Assembly (NCBI GenBank): GCA_025150425.1
Contig: CP102281.1
Location: forward strand, 62,001-126,000
Reading direction: 5' to 3'
Length of the DNA stretch: 64,000 nt
Origin: [Eubacterium] siraeum
GTDB lineage: Bacteria > Bacillota > Clostridia > Oscillospirales > Ruminococcaceae
The translations under genes were made by a program, and so were the position numbers. Below, in pieces: positions 1-7,270 of this stretch. Position 1 is the stretch's first letter; every line of letters begins with the position of its first letter. The notes under the pieces are model-generated. The model was not told the origin of the DNA. It worked only from the letters and a program-made list of their open reading frames with translations, and made no database searches.

Positions 1-105
1 CCGCTGTCGGCATATAACGGATTTTTCGGCTGCCGTCATTTTTCAAAGGTGAACGAATTTCTGAAAAGCAACGGCATAGAACCGATCGACTGGAGCATAC
101 ATTGA
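1..105 (+). CDS. C-terminal end of an unidentified protein (partial)
   Basis: Frame 1 is open from the window edge to a TGA at 103-105 and encodes the last 34 residues of a protein ending in IEPIDWSIH. Codon use (ggc, ata, aaa) matches the neighbours, so this is probably the true end of a gene that begins outside the window. The fragment is too short to assign to a family. The next gene starts 49 bases downstream on the same strand. Confidence 0.6.
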   Translation, partial: PLSAYNGFFGCRHFSKVNEFLKSNGIEPIDWSIH

Positions 106-154
106 TCGTAAATACGGACAAAGACAATAAGAGAACGGAAGAAGGATATAGCTT

Positions 155-928
155 ATGATATGTGTTACAGGCGACCTGCACGGCGATATAACACGATTCA
201 GGTCCCCGGTGCTGAAAAAGCTCAGACGTGGCGATGCACTGATAATAACGGGCGATTTCGGCTGTATTTGGGACGGCAGTAAAAAGGAAAAGAAAATGCT
301 TAAAAAGCTCGGCAAAAAGAAGTACAACGTGCTTTTTGCGGAGGGCGTACACGAAAATTTCGACCTGCTCGAAGAATATCCCGTAGAGCAGTGGTGCGGC
401 GGTAAAACAAGGCTTATATCGGGCAATCTGCGTCAGCTTATGAGAGGGCAATATTATACGATTGCCGAAAAGACCGTGTTCGTTTTCGGCGGCGGTCAGA
501 GCGAGGAAAACAACAGCTATCTTGAGCCGGACGATGAGAAGAGCTGGATAAAGGAGCTTCCGACCGATGAGGAGCTTGAAGAAGGACTTCGCAACCTTGA
601 ACAGCACGGCAACGAGGCGGATTTCATAATCAGCTATGAGCCGCCCGCAAGAATGATAGAGTTCATCGACATAGGCAAAACCAGCCGTAATCATATAAAT
701 ACATATCTTGACAAGGTGCTTGATACGGCAAAGTTTAAGATGTGGTATTTCGGTAAAAGGCATATAAATAAGCTGATACCGCCAAGATACCGTTGTATAT
801 TCGATGCGGTCGATGTGGCGGACGATACACGGCTTCCGAAGCAGAAAAAGCAGAAGCCGGAAAAGGTGAAGAAAGAAAAACCCGAAAAGAAAACAAAAAA
901 GGATAAAACAGCAGGAGAAGAGGAATAA
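155..928 (+). CDS. Metallophosphoesterase-fold protein with degraded active site
   Basis: This 257-residue protein has the layout of a calcineurin-like phosphoesterase: GDLHGD at residues 6-11, GDFG at 33-36, an HENF block at 66-69 and a WYFG..H block near 197-203. D7, H9 and D34 are present. The usual GNHE is GVHE (V65), the usual TH..P block is SYEPP (Y161), and the usual GHxH is GKRH (K201). These positions normally hold metal ligands or catalytic residues, so the protein may be a pseudoenzyme or may have altered chemistry. The last 35 or so residues are very Lys/Glu-rich and could bind nucleic acid (inference). An AGAAGGA site precedes the ATG. It leads a run of four plus-strand genes. 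Confidence 0.8.
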   Translation: MICVTGDLHGDITRFRSPVLKKLRRGDALIITGDFGCIWDGSKKEKKMLKKLGKKKYNVLFAEGVHENFDLLEEYPVEQWCGGKTRLISGNLRQLMRGQYYTIAEKTVFVFGGGQSEENNSYLEPDDEKSWIKELPTDEELEEGLRNLEQHGNEADFIISYEPPARMIEFIDIGKTSRNHINTYLDKVLDTAKFKMWYFGKRHINKLIPPRYRCIFDAVDVADDTRLPKQKKQKPEKVKKEKPEKKTKKDKTAGEEE

Positions 929-981
929 ATCCTCTTTAATATAAAAATTAAAAACTCCGTATAAAGAAAGGAACTAAGGAC

Positions 982-1215
982 ATGGCAGAATTCAAGTATG
1001 AAATAACACAGGAGCTTGGCGTTATCAGTGAGGGCAAGTACAACATTGAGCTTAATATGGTAAGCTGGAACGACAGAGAGCCTAAGTACGACATTCGTTC
1101 ATGGGCGCCCGACCACAGCAGAATGGGTAAGGGCATTTCTCTCACAGAAGAAGAAATGGAGCGTCTGGTCGAGCTGTGGAACACAAGAAACGAAGAGGAC
1201 AGCTTTGAAGAATAA
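982..1215 (+). CDS. YdbC/PC4-like single-strand nucleic acid-binding protein
   Basis: This 77-residue protein matches the YdbC family, small bacterial relatives of the eukaryotic coactivator PC4. Recognisable features are the central block VSWNDREPKYDIRSWAPDH followed by MGKGISLTEEE. Family members form dimers that bind single-stranded DNA through a curved beta-sheet, and the cellular role is unclear. The N-terminal strand motif (EFKYEITQELGVISE) and the overall length fit the family. It sits 53 bases after the phosphoesterase-like gene and 20 bases before the GH27 gene, and has its own GAAAGGA ribosome site. Family identity is fairly secure; no role is claimed. Confidence 0.8.
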   Translation: MAEFKYEITQELGVISEGKYNIELNMVSWNDREPKYDIRSWAPDHSRMGKGISLTEEEMERLVELWNTRNEEDSFEE

Positions 1216-1235
1216 TTACTGAAAGGGAAACAAAA

Positions 1236-2426
1236 ATGGAAAAGTTACTCGGAATGACGCCCCCTATGGGCTGGAACAGTTGGAACACGTTCACCTGGGA
1301 AATAAACGAAGAGCTTATAAAGCAGGCGGCTGACGCATTCATCGAAAACGGCCTTAAGGACGCAGGCTATGAATATGTTGTTATAGACGACTGCTGGAGC
1401 GAAAAACAGAGAAATGAAAAGGGCGAGCTTGTGCCTGATCATTGGAAGTTCCCGAACGGTATCAAGCCCGTTGCGGATTACGTTCACTCAAAGGGTCTTA
1501 AGTTCGGCATCTATTCGTGTGCCGGCACGCATACCTGCGCAGGTCACCCCGGCAGCTTTGAGCACGAATTTCAGGACGCAGAAACATTTGCAGAGTGGGG
1601 CGTTGACTACCTGAAATATGACTATTGCTACAAGCCCGTACATATACCCGGCGAGATACTCTACAAGCGTATGTCTACCGCCCTCAGAAACTGCGGCAGA
1701 CCGATAATGTTCTCGGCTTGCAACTGGGGTAATGACGATATTTACAAGTGGATAAGAGAGAGCGGCGCTCATCTTTTCCGTTCGACAGGCGATATTCAGG
1801 ATAACTGGGAGTCGATAAAGCGCCTTGCGCTGTCGCAGATGGGCAACGAGTGCTACGGCGGCTGCTTCTGTCACAATGATATAGATATGCTCGTAGTCGG
1901 TATGCACGGCGGCTCGAACAACCAGTACATAAACGGCGAGAGCGACGATCAGTTCGGCAATAAGGAAGGCAAGGGCCTTGGCGGCTGTACCGATACAGAG
2001 TACAAGACGCATTTCTCACTGTGGGCAATGATGAATTCACCGCTTATGATGGGCTGTGATATCCGTCATATGACCGACAGGACAAAGGAGATACTTACCA
2101 ATAAGGAAGTTATCGCAATAAATCAGGACATTGAGTGCAGAGGACCCTACCGCATAAGCCAGTGGAACAACCCCGAAAATGTATTCTCACTTGTAAAGCC
2201 GCTCGCCAACGGCGACTACGCTATAGGCATGTATAACTTCAGCGATGTTCCTGCGGAAATGTCGTTACAGTTCTGGGATATAGGGCTCAGCACTGCGGCA
2301 GGCAGAGGACTTGAAATGCACGATTGCTGGTCACACGAGGATATAGGCAGATTCTCCGAGAGATATGTAACTACCTTACAGCCTCATGACTGTGCAGTAT
2401 ATACTGCAAAGGTAGTAAAGCTGTAA
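1236..2426 (+). CDS. GH27 alpha-galactosidase
   Basis: This 396-residue retaining alpha-galactosidase removes terminal alpha-1,6-galactose from galactosides or galactomannan. The N-terminal TPPMGWNSWNTF block, VIDDCW and the YLKYDYC loop are hallmarks of GH27. D129 in YLKYDYC is the expected nucleophile and D186 in RSTGDIQDNW the expected acid/base. A C-terminal beta domain follows from about residue 310. There is no signal peptide, so the enzyme is probably cytoplasmic and acts on imported oligosaccharides. Its TAA stop shares a base with the ATG of the next small gene, which suggests translational coupling. A GH36 enzyme of the same activity lies at 40.5 kb and a GH5 mannanase lies next door. 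Confidence 0.93.
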   Translation: MEKLLGMTPPMGWNSWNTFTWEINEELIKQAADAFIENGLKDAGYEYVVIDDCWSEKQRNEKGELVPDHWKFPNGIKPVADYVHSKGLKFGIYSCAGTHTCAGHPGSFEHEFQDAETFAEWGVDYLKYDYCYKPVHIPGEILYKRMSTALRNCGRPIMFSACNWGNDDIYKWIRESGAHLFRSTGDIQDNWESIKRLALSQMGNECYGGCFCHNDIDMLVVGMHGGSNNQYINGESDDQFGNKEGKGLGGCTDTEYKTHFSLWAMMNSPLMMGCDIRHMTDRTKEILTNKEVIAINQDIECRGPYRISQWNNPENVFSLVKPLANGDYAIGMYNFSDVPAEMSLQFWDIGLSTAAGRGLEMHDCWSHEDIGRFSERYVTTLQPHDCAVYTAKVVKL

Positions 2427-2629
2427 TGGCAAACTACAAGACCTGCAAGAAGTGCGGCGCTTTGCTTGGCGGCGATGATATAGCGATCTACAGAAAGCTG
2501 GTCACACGCAACGCCGATGAGTTTTTCTGCATAGACTGCCTTGCGGAGTATTACAACACCACCCGTGAGGTAATAGAGGAACGCATAGCGTATTACAGGA
2601 AAAGCGGAGAATGTACGCTTTTCAGATAA
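2426..2629 (+). CDS. Small protein with two CxxC pairs, probably zinc-binding
   Basis: This 67-residue protein has CKKCG at residues 7-11 and CIDC at 36-39, an arrangement typical of a single structural zinc site, followed by a helical C-terminus. The ATG overlaps the GH27 stop by one base (TAATG), so translation probably depends on reinitiation. I do not recognise a named family. The hairpin at 2646-2674, just downstream, is its likely terminator. Confidence 0.75.
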   Translation: MANYKTCKKCGALLGGDDIAIYRKLVTRNADEFFCIDCLAEYYNTTREVIEERIAYYRKSGECTLFR

Positions 2630-2645
2630 TTCGAATAAAAAAATA

Positions 2646-2674
2646 ACGGAGCATATCTTCCTGATATGCTCCGT
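2646..2674. terminator. Terminator-like hairpin, copy 1 of an identical pair
   Basis: A 12-bp perfect stem (ACGGAGCATATC / GATATGCTCCGT) encloses the loop TTCCT, with A-rich sequence upstream and TTTC downstream. It follows the 2426-2629 gene. The same 29 bases, with the same loop in the same orientation, recur at 3316-3344. Confidence 0.8.
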
Positions 2675-2823
2675 TTCGGTCTGTCGATAAACTGATTGTT
2701 ATTACAAAGCCACACAGTGAGATATATCACCAACACCGCCGGAAACACTTTCCTTACCGACAAGGCATTAATAATTTCGTGACCTTATCAGTGCAACTGC
2801 ACTGACATTGACCCTTTTAAAAA

Positions 2824-2983
2824 ACGCACTATCCCTCGAAAAGCACCATCACACTTGCCTCCCTTGTCAAAGTGAGGTGGATTGACGGCAAGGCACAAGC
2901 CTTGATTTTATTGCTTTCTGCTTGCGATATGTCCACCCTTTTTATGCTGCAAACTTTTCTGCCGTCAAGACGGAGGGATTGCC
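2824..2983 (+). repeat. Long-range-stem module, TTGACGGCA version
   Basis: The left end is CGCACTATCCCTCG. A CCTCCCTT-type hairpin follows (imperfect here), then TTGACGGCA at 2882-2890, which pairs perfectly with TGCCGTCAA at 2960-2968 across about 70 bases. The right end is CGGAGGGATTGCC. The same arm sequence occurs at 17543/17621 and 44308/44385. Confidence 0.75.
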
Positions 2984-3045
2984 TCCCGTTGCACCGAATA
3001 TTGCTGCCTTCACAACCATTGCAAAAGGACAACACACCCTCGCTC

Positions 3046-3121
3046 CGCACTAAACTTGCCTCGCCAAAGGTGAACTTCTGTTGCTCGGTCAAGCCGAGCC
3101 AACTACAGTGGGGATTGTAGT
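3046..3121 (-). repeat. Bulged-G hairpin module, CTCGG version
   Basis: Read on the minus strand, 3080-3103 is GTTG, an unpaired G, CTCGG, a 5-nt loop, CCGAG, CAAC. On the plus strand it is preceded by TCGCTCCGCAC and followed by GTGGGGATTG. Copies with the same helix are at 17728-17751 and 32951-32974. Confidence 0.7.
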
Positions 3122-3315
3122 TGCTTAGAAGTTGTTTCCCTAATCGCTTTGGTTCTTGTTCTTTCCCTCGTTAATATTGACAAGTGCATCGATTTGAATA
3201 GCGAACCCGAGAAGTGCTGTCCGACAAACAGAACTATCGGTAGCTTGCTATCATAGTTAAATACTAAAAGATATAACAGAAGCACATTAAACAAAAGACT
3301 ATTTATACAAGCAAA

Positions 3316-3344
3316 ACGGAGCATATCTTCCTGATATGCTCCGT
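3316..3344. terminator. Terminator-like hairpin, copy 2 of an identical pair
   Basis: The 29 bases are identical to 2646-2674, including the asymmetric TTCCT loop. Flanking bases extend the stem (GCAAA on the left, TTTGC on the right, one base bulged). It lies 17 bases beyond the stop of the minus-strand mannanase gene and probably serves as its terminator. Confidence 0.8.
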
Positions 3345-3361
3345 TTGCTGTTATTATGCTT

Positions 3362-6300
3362 TTATTTTGCGTTTGTCACAGCGGCAAGTCTTGTGTAGTT
3401 GCTGTAGATGACTGTGTCGCCTGAGGTCTTGTATGCTCTTATGCGGAATGTGTAGGTCGCACCTGCCTTAAGGTCGCCCGCTATAAAGCCTACTGTATTA
3501 TTTGTGCAGGTTCTTAATGCTTCCGTCCATTTGCCGCCCCTGTACAGTTCAACGATATATCCTTCTGCGGAGTTGTTCATTGCCCAGCCTATTATAAGCT
3601 CGGATGATGTCGCTGAGATTTTTCTGAAGGATGTAACGTTTGAAACGCCTGAGCTTTCCACTGTTTTAGCGGCAAGTCTTACATAGTCGCTGTACTGTAC
3701 AGATCCGCCGGATGTCTTGTACGCTCTTATACGGAAGGTATATGTCGAGTTAGCGTTAAGTCCTTTAGCCGTACAACTTGCGGAGTTGCCTTTATATATC
3801 TCGTTCCACTTGCCGCCCTTGTATATTTCAACCGAGTAGCCGTCAGCCTTGCTGTTTGCTGCCCAGCCGAGTGTAACAGAATTTGCGGTTGCGGATCTAC
3901 AGGTGAATGATGTAACGGGGCTCAGTACGGATGAATCTGCCGTTTTAGCGGCAAGTCTTGTGTAGTTGCTGTAATACGTTGTATCGCCCGAGGTCTTGTA
4001 TGCTCTTATACGGAATGAGTAGGTCGAGGAATCTTTAAGTCCTGTAGCTGTACAACTTGCGGAGTTGCCGTTATATATCTCGTTCCACTTGCCGCCCTTG
4101 TATATTTCAACCGAGTAGCCGTCAGCCTTGCTGTTCTTGTTCCACGCAAGAGTGAGCGATGAATCGGTTGCGTTTGTGCTTGTGAAGCCTGTGACATTAT
4201 CAACCGTAGTATCATCTGTTACCGAGGAATTGATAACGGTGAGAGTAAATGTGTCTGTAGTGCTGTCGCTGAAATGATATACTATTTCGTGTTTGCCGTT
4301 GGAGAGGGTCTTCATGAACGGCGTGTTGAGTGCCACCTGACTTCCGCTCCATGAGTAGTCTGTACTGCTGTCAAGCGTTTTGCCGCCGCAGGTTATCTTT
4401 GATATAGTCTGACCGTTCAGCACGAGCTTTGTAAGTACAGTTGCAGGAGCAGAGCCGTCAAATGTGCCTGTCTTGTTGATAAGGTGTGCGCCCTCGGCTT
4501 CCTGCTTTTCGCCGTAGAAGTATACATCATCAATTATGTAAGCGCCTGTGTCGGTGTTACCGCCATTGCCTGCATAGAATGCGACCTGTACAATACCCGT
4601 TGTGTCAAGTGTAGCGGATTCTGACTGCCAGCTTGGAGCGATAAATTCCTCGAAAGGTATCTCAAATGTTTTTTCGCCGGAGAAGTTGACCGTTATTTGT
4701 TTTTCAAAATAGTTGTTGTTCTTATCCCTGAGCTGAATAGTAAAGCTGTTACCGCTGTTGTCGCCGGTAAGGTTTATGCTGACACCCGTGTAATTTGCAA
4801 CGTTACGCTGTGACAGCGTGCGGTTTACACCGCAGTATCCGTTGGGCGAGCCTACATTGTACTCAAATTTCATCGCTTTGCCGTTTGCGTTGTCAACAAG
4901 CGAAACCGTTACGTCGTTTCCGCTTGTATTCATCGTGTATGCACTGCTTAACTGAGAATCGCCTGTGTAGCTTTCAAAAGTATCTATATCCTCAAGTGCC
5001 GATGTATCTGTTACGGTAAGCATGAATTCACAATCCGCACCCTCATAGAAGTCGAACACGAGCGTTACGTTGCCCTCGCTGAGAGATTTTATAAAGCTGT
5101 CTGAGAATGTGACTAAGCCGCCGTTATCTGTATAATCCGTACCTGCCTTGAGATATTTGCCGTTTACCGTTATACCTCTGAATTCGCTTGTCTTCTTGTC
5201 ATAGCCTACATTCACCTTCTTGTAGTGACGCAGGTTCTTGTCAACTGTAGCGATATATTTATCAAGCGTCGGTGCGGGGATCGATACATCGGTTACGTTT
5301 ACTGTGAACTTCGGGCTGCTGCCTGCCGTACAGTTAAGCGTGAACACATGGTTTTTAAGCTCAAGTGTTTTAAGATAGCTTGCCTTTATAGTTACGGAGT
5401 TATTGTTTATCGTGAAGTCCTTACCTTCTGTAAGCGCATTTCCGTCAAGGGTTATACCGCTTATTGCACCCTCCTTCATAGTTGCTGTTACCGTAAGGTC
5501 GCTATTGTCCGCTCTGTCGAAGCTCAGCTTGTCGTTTACTATCGTGTTGACGTTATTCTTTGCCGTCATATTTGCGGCGTGCTTCATAATAAGCTGCCTT
5601 GTGCTTTCGGTCTCTGTTCCCTCCGGACCGTAAACGGTATACTGGTCATAGTCGGGATAAAGTGCGCCGTCAATGTATGAGGCTATCATCCAGTAGTTTG
5701 TGCCTGCATATTCGACCGTATCGTAGACATTACCTTCAAGCACCTCAAACCACTGCTTATACTCACTGTCACGGATTGTTCTATCTGTAAGACCGAACTC
5801 TTCGAGTATAACGGGCTTGTCAAGCTCCGCACAGGTTTCGCCGTGTATCTTAAACCAGAGCAGATCGTCCTGTCCTGTGCCTGTGTGCTTCATTCCCCAC
5901 TGATCGAGATAAAGATGAGGAGTACCGAAGTCGAGCGTGTCGATTGTCATCAGTTTTTCAAAGTCAACGCCCTCTGCACCGTAAAAGGCATAATTGGATG
6001 TAGTATATTCGTCGTAATACCCGTAAGGTTTATTGTAAAAGCCCTCGTCGCCGAGCGATACCATGTGATTCGGATCGATGCTCTTTACATATTCGCTCAT
6101 TTCCTTTGCCCAGTTATAAAGTATATTGTCCTTACACTGAGCGTCGGAACTGCATCTCGGCTCGTTTGAAAGCTCCCACGCAAATACGGAAGGCTCATCC
6201 TTCAGCTTTCTGTTTGTATACGGGTTCGTATGGTTCAGCAGACCGTTGACATAATCCTTATACCAGCCCTTGAGCGTTTCGTTTGTGTAGAAGTCGTCTT

Positions 6301-6883
6301 TTTTAAGTCCGGTTATGCCAAGCTCCTCTGCCCACTTGACGTATTGACCCATACCGCCGAAAGCATCCCAGTAGTTAGTAAAGGTGATAAGCAGCTTTAT
6401 ACCGTGCTTTTCTGCCTGATATAATGCGTAGTCGAGCTTCTTTATGCCGTCTTCACCGAAGTTTGTTACCGGCTTACCCAGAGCCTTGTCGAAATACTGA
6501 AAATATATTCCGTCCTTTTCGCCCGGGCCGTCATTGTTGTTTGTAAATACCGGCTTTCCTTCGCTGTCTGTCGTACCTGTCTTGACACCTACATCAAGGT
6601 TGCCCCAGACTCTGATAACTTTCAGCCCCATCGCCTCTGCGTCTTTGAATACGTTGTCTACCGCCTCCTGCGATTTGAACGTAAGGTAGTAGCAGTTTGT
6701 GCCTGCGTAGTAGAACGGGCTTCCGTCAAGCATGAATCTTGTTCCCTGCGCATACGCAAATCCGCTCGGAACACCCTCAGCCGCCGCACCCGTGCTTATG
6801 AAAAACACGGATACAGGTAAAGCTGTAAGCGTCATCGCCGTGGCAAGCGCCGAGCTTGCCAGTTTTTTCTTAAAACCTGTCAT
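3362..6883 (-). CDS. Secreted GH5 endo-beta-mannanase with X2, CBM and FN3 modules
   Basis: This 1173-residue protein has a signal peptide at about residues 1-36. A GH5 catalytic domain (about 40-440) follows and resembles GH5 subfamily 7 mannanases, which cut beta-1,4-mannan internally. E241 in WELSNEP is the expected acid/base and E362 in VILEEFG the nucleophile. Next come two X2-type beta modules (about 445-635), a CBM11-like jelly-roll (about 640-800), a third X2 (about 805-890) and three FN3 units (about 895-1173), each with GGKW. I see no dockerin, S-layer or LPXTG motif, so attachment is unclear. An AAGGAG site precedes the ATG. The mannanase call rests on motif resemblance, and a related GH5 specificity is possible. 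Confidence 0.88.
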   Translation of the reverse strand: MTGFKKKLASSALATAMTLTALPVSVFFISTGAAAEGVPSGFAYAQGTRFMLDGSPFYYAGTNCYYLTFKSQEAVDNVFKDAEAMGLKVIRVWGNLDVGVKTGTTDSEGKPVFTNNNDGPGEKDGIYFQYFDKALGKPVTNFGEDGIKKLDYALYQAEKHGIKLLITFTNYWDAFGGMGQYVKWAEELGITGLKKDDFYTNETLKGWYKDYVNGLLNHTNPYTNRKLKDEPSVFAWELSNEPRCSSDAQCKDNILYNWAKEMSEYVKSIDPNHMVSLGDEGFYNKPYGYYDEYTTSNYAFYGAEGVDFEKLMTIDTLDFGTPHLYLDQWGMKHTGTGQDDLLWFKIHGETCAELDKPVILEEFGLTDRTIRDSEYKQWFEVLEGNVYDTVEYAGTNYWMIASYIDGALYPDYDQYTVYGPEGTETESTRQLIMKHAANMTAKNNVNTIVNDKLSFDRADNSDLTVTATMKEGAISGITLDGNALTEGKDFTINNNSVTIKASYLKTLELKNHVFTLNCTAGSSPKFTVNVTDVSIPAPTLDKYIATVDKNLRHYKKVNVGYDKKTSEFRGITVNGKYLKAGTDYTDNGGLVTFSDSFIKSLSEGNVTLVFDFYEGADCEFMLTVTDTSALEDIDTFESYTGDSQLSSAYTMNTSGNDVTVSLVDNANGKAMKFEYNVGSPNGYCGVNRTLSQRNVANYTGVSINLTGDNSGNSFTIQLRDKNNNYFEKQITVNFSGEKTFEIPFEEFIAPSWQSESATLDTTGIVQVAFYAGNGGNTDTGAYIIDDVYFYGEKQEAEGAHLINKTGTFDGSAPATVLTKLVLNGQTISKITCGGKTLDSSTDYSWSGSQVALNTPFMKTLSNGKHEIVYHFSDSTTDTFTLTVINSSVTDDTTVDNVTGFTSTNATDSSLTLAWNKNSKADGYSVEIYKGGKWNEIYNGNSASCTATGLKDSSTYSFRIRAYKTSGDTTYYSNYTRLAAKTADSSVLSPVTSFTCRSATANSVTLGWAANSKADGYSVEIYKGGKWNEIYKGNSASCTAKGLNANSTYTFRIRAYKTSGGSVQYSDYVRLAAKTVESSGVSNVTSFRKISATSSELIIGWAMNNSAEGYIVELYRGGKWTEALRTCTNNTVGFIAGDLKAGATYTFRIRAYKTSGDTVIYSNYTRLAAVTNAK

Positions 6884-6941
6884 GATTTCACTCCTTCTGC
6901 TATTATTCTGATATAGCCTCCTGGTTTCTTAGCTTAACTTT

Positions 6942-6971
6942 ATAATATCATGCAACTTTATTTGAAGTCAA
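6942..6971 (-). promoter_or_regulatory. Sigma-A promoter of the mannanase gene
   Basis: On the minus strand TTGACT (6966-6971) is separated by 18 bases from TATTAT (6942-6947), placing the start about 50 bases ahead of the ATG at 6883. Confidence 0.6.
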
Positions 6972-7227
6972 CAGATTTAGCTAAATTTACTTAACAAAGC
7001 TGATTTTTTCGGTGGATTTCACAACAGTTCGAAGTGTTATATGTGTATTTAATACAATTTAAAGTAGTATTTACACAAAATTTCGCCAAAACGATACTTA
7101 AATAACGGCTTTATCGGTCAGTTAGTCTGTTTTTTAGTTGCTTAATGTAACGTTTCATGAAACTAACGAAATTTACATTTATTAGTTAAGTTAAAAAGAG
7201 GGAAACGGCTGTGTAACAGACAAAAAA

Positions 7228-7258
7228 ACGAGCGGCGGTTCATAAAACCGTCGCTCGT
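7228..7258 (-). terminator. Terminator of the LRR/FN3 surface protein gene
   Basis: A 13-bp stem (ACGAGCGACGGTT / AACCGCCGCTCGT, minus strand, one mismatch) with a short loop is followed by seven T. It starts 13 bases past the stop at 7271. Confidence 0.9.
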
Positions 7259-7270
7259 AAAGCCGTGATA

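Larger units (their letters stand above)
2706..3147. repeat. Composite structured intergenic repeat, copy A
   Basis: This noncoding stretch between convergent genes aligns over most of its length with 17371-17796. In order it holds a roughly 120-base leader starting AAAGC(C/T)ACACAGTGA, a hairpin TCAGTGC/GCACTGA at 2788-2805, a long-range-stem module (2824-2983), a bulged-G hairpin module (3046-3121) and a tail TTGCTTAGAAGTTGTTT. All frames give only low-complexity peptides. The element sits between two identical terminator hairpins. Bases 3148-3315 are not shared with copy B and contain nothing I can name. Confidence 0.8.
6884..7270. other. AT-rich intergenic regulatory region upstream of the mannanase gene
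   Basis: This 387-base gap between two minus-strand genes holds the mannanase promoter (6942-6971), a perfect 12-bp palindrome GTTTCATGAAAC at 7152-7163 that could be an operator, and the terminator of the upstream gene (7228-7258). The 13-mer TAAATTTACTTAA at 6982-6994 also occurs at 42883-42895, ahead of another surface-protein gene. No gene is seen. Confidence 0.55.

Noticed and set aside
5225-5680. 151-codon plus-strand frame inside the mannanase gene, and other long antisense frames inside coding regions (11841-12812, 20000-20737, 51960-53363)
   Set aside because: They are antisense to well-supported domain-bearing genes and have no recognisable family or ribosome site.
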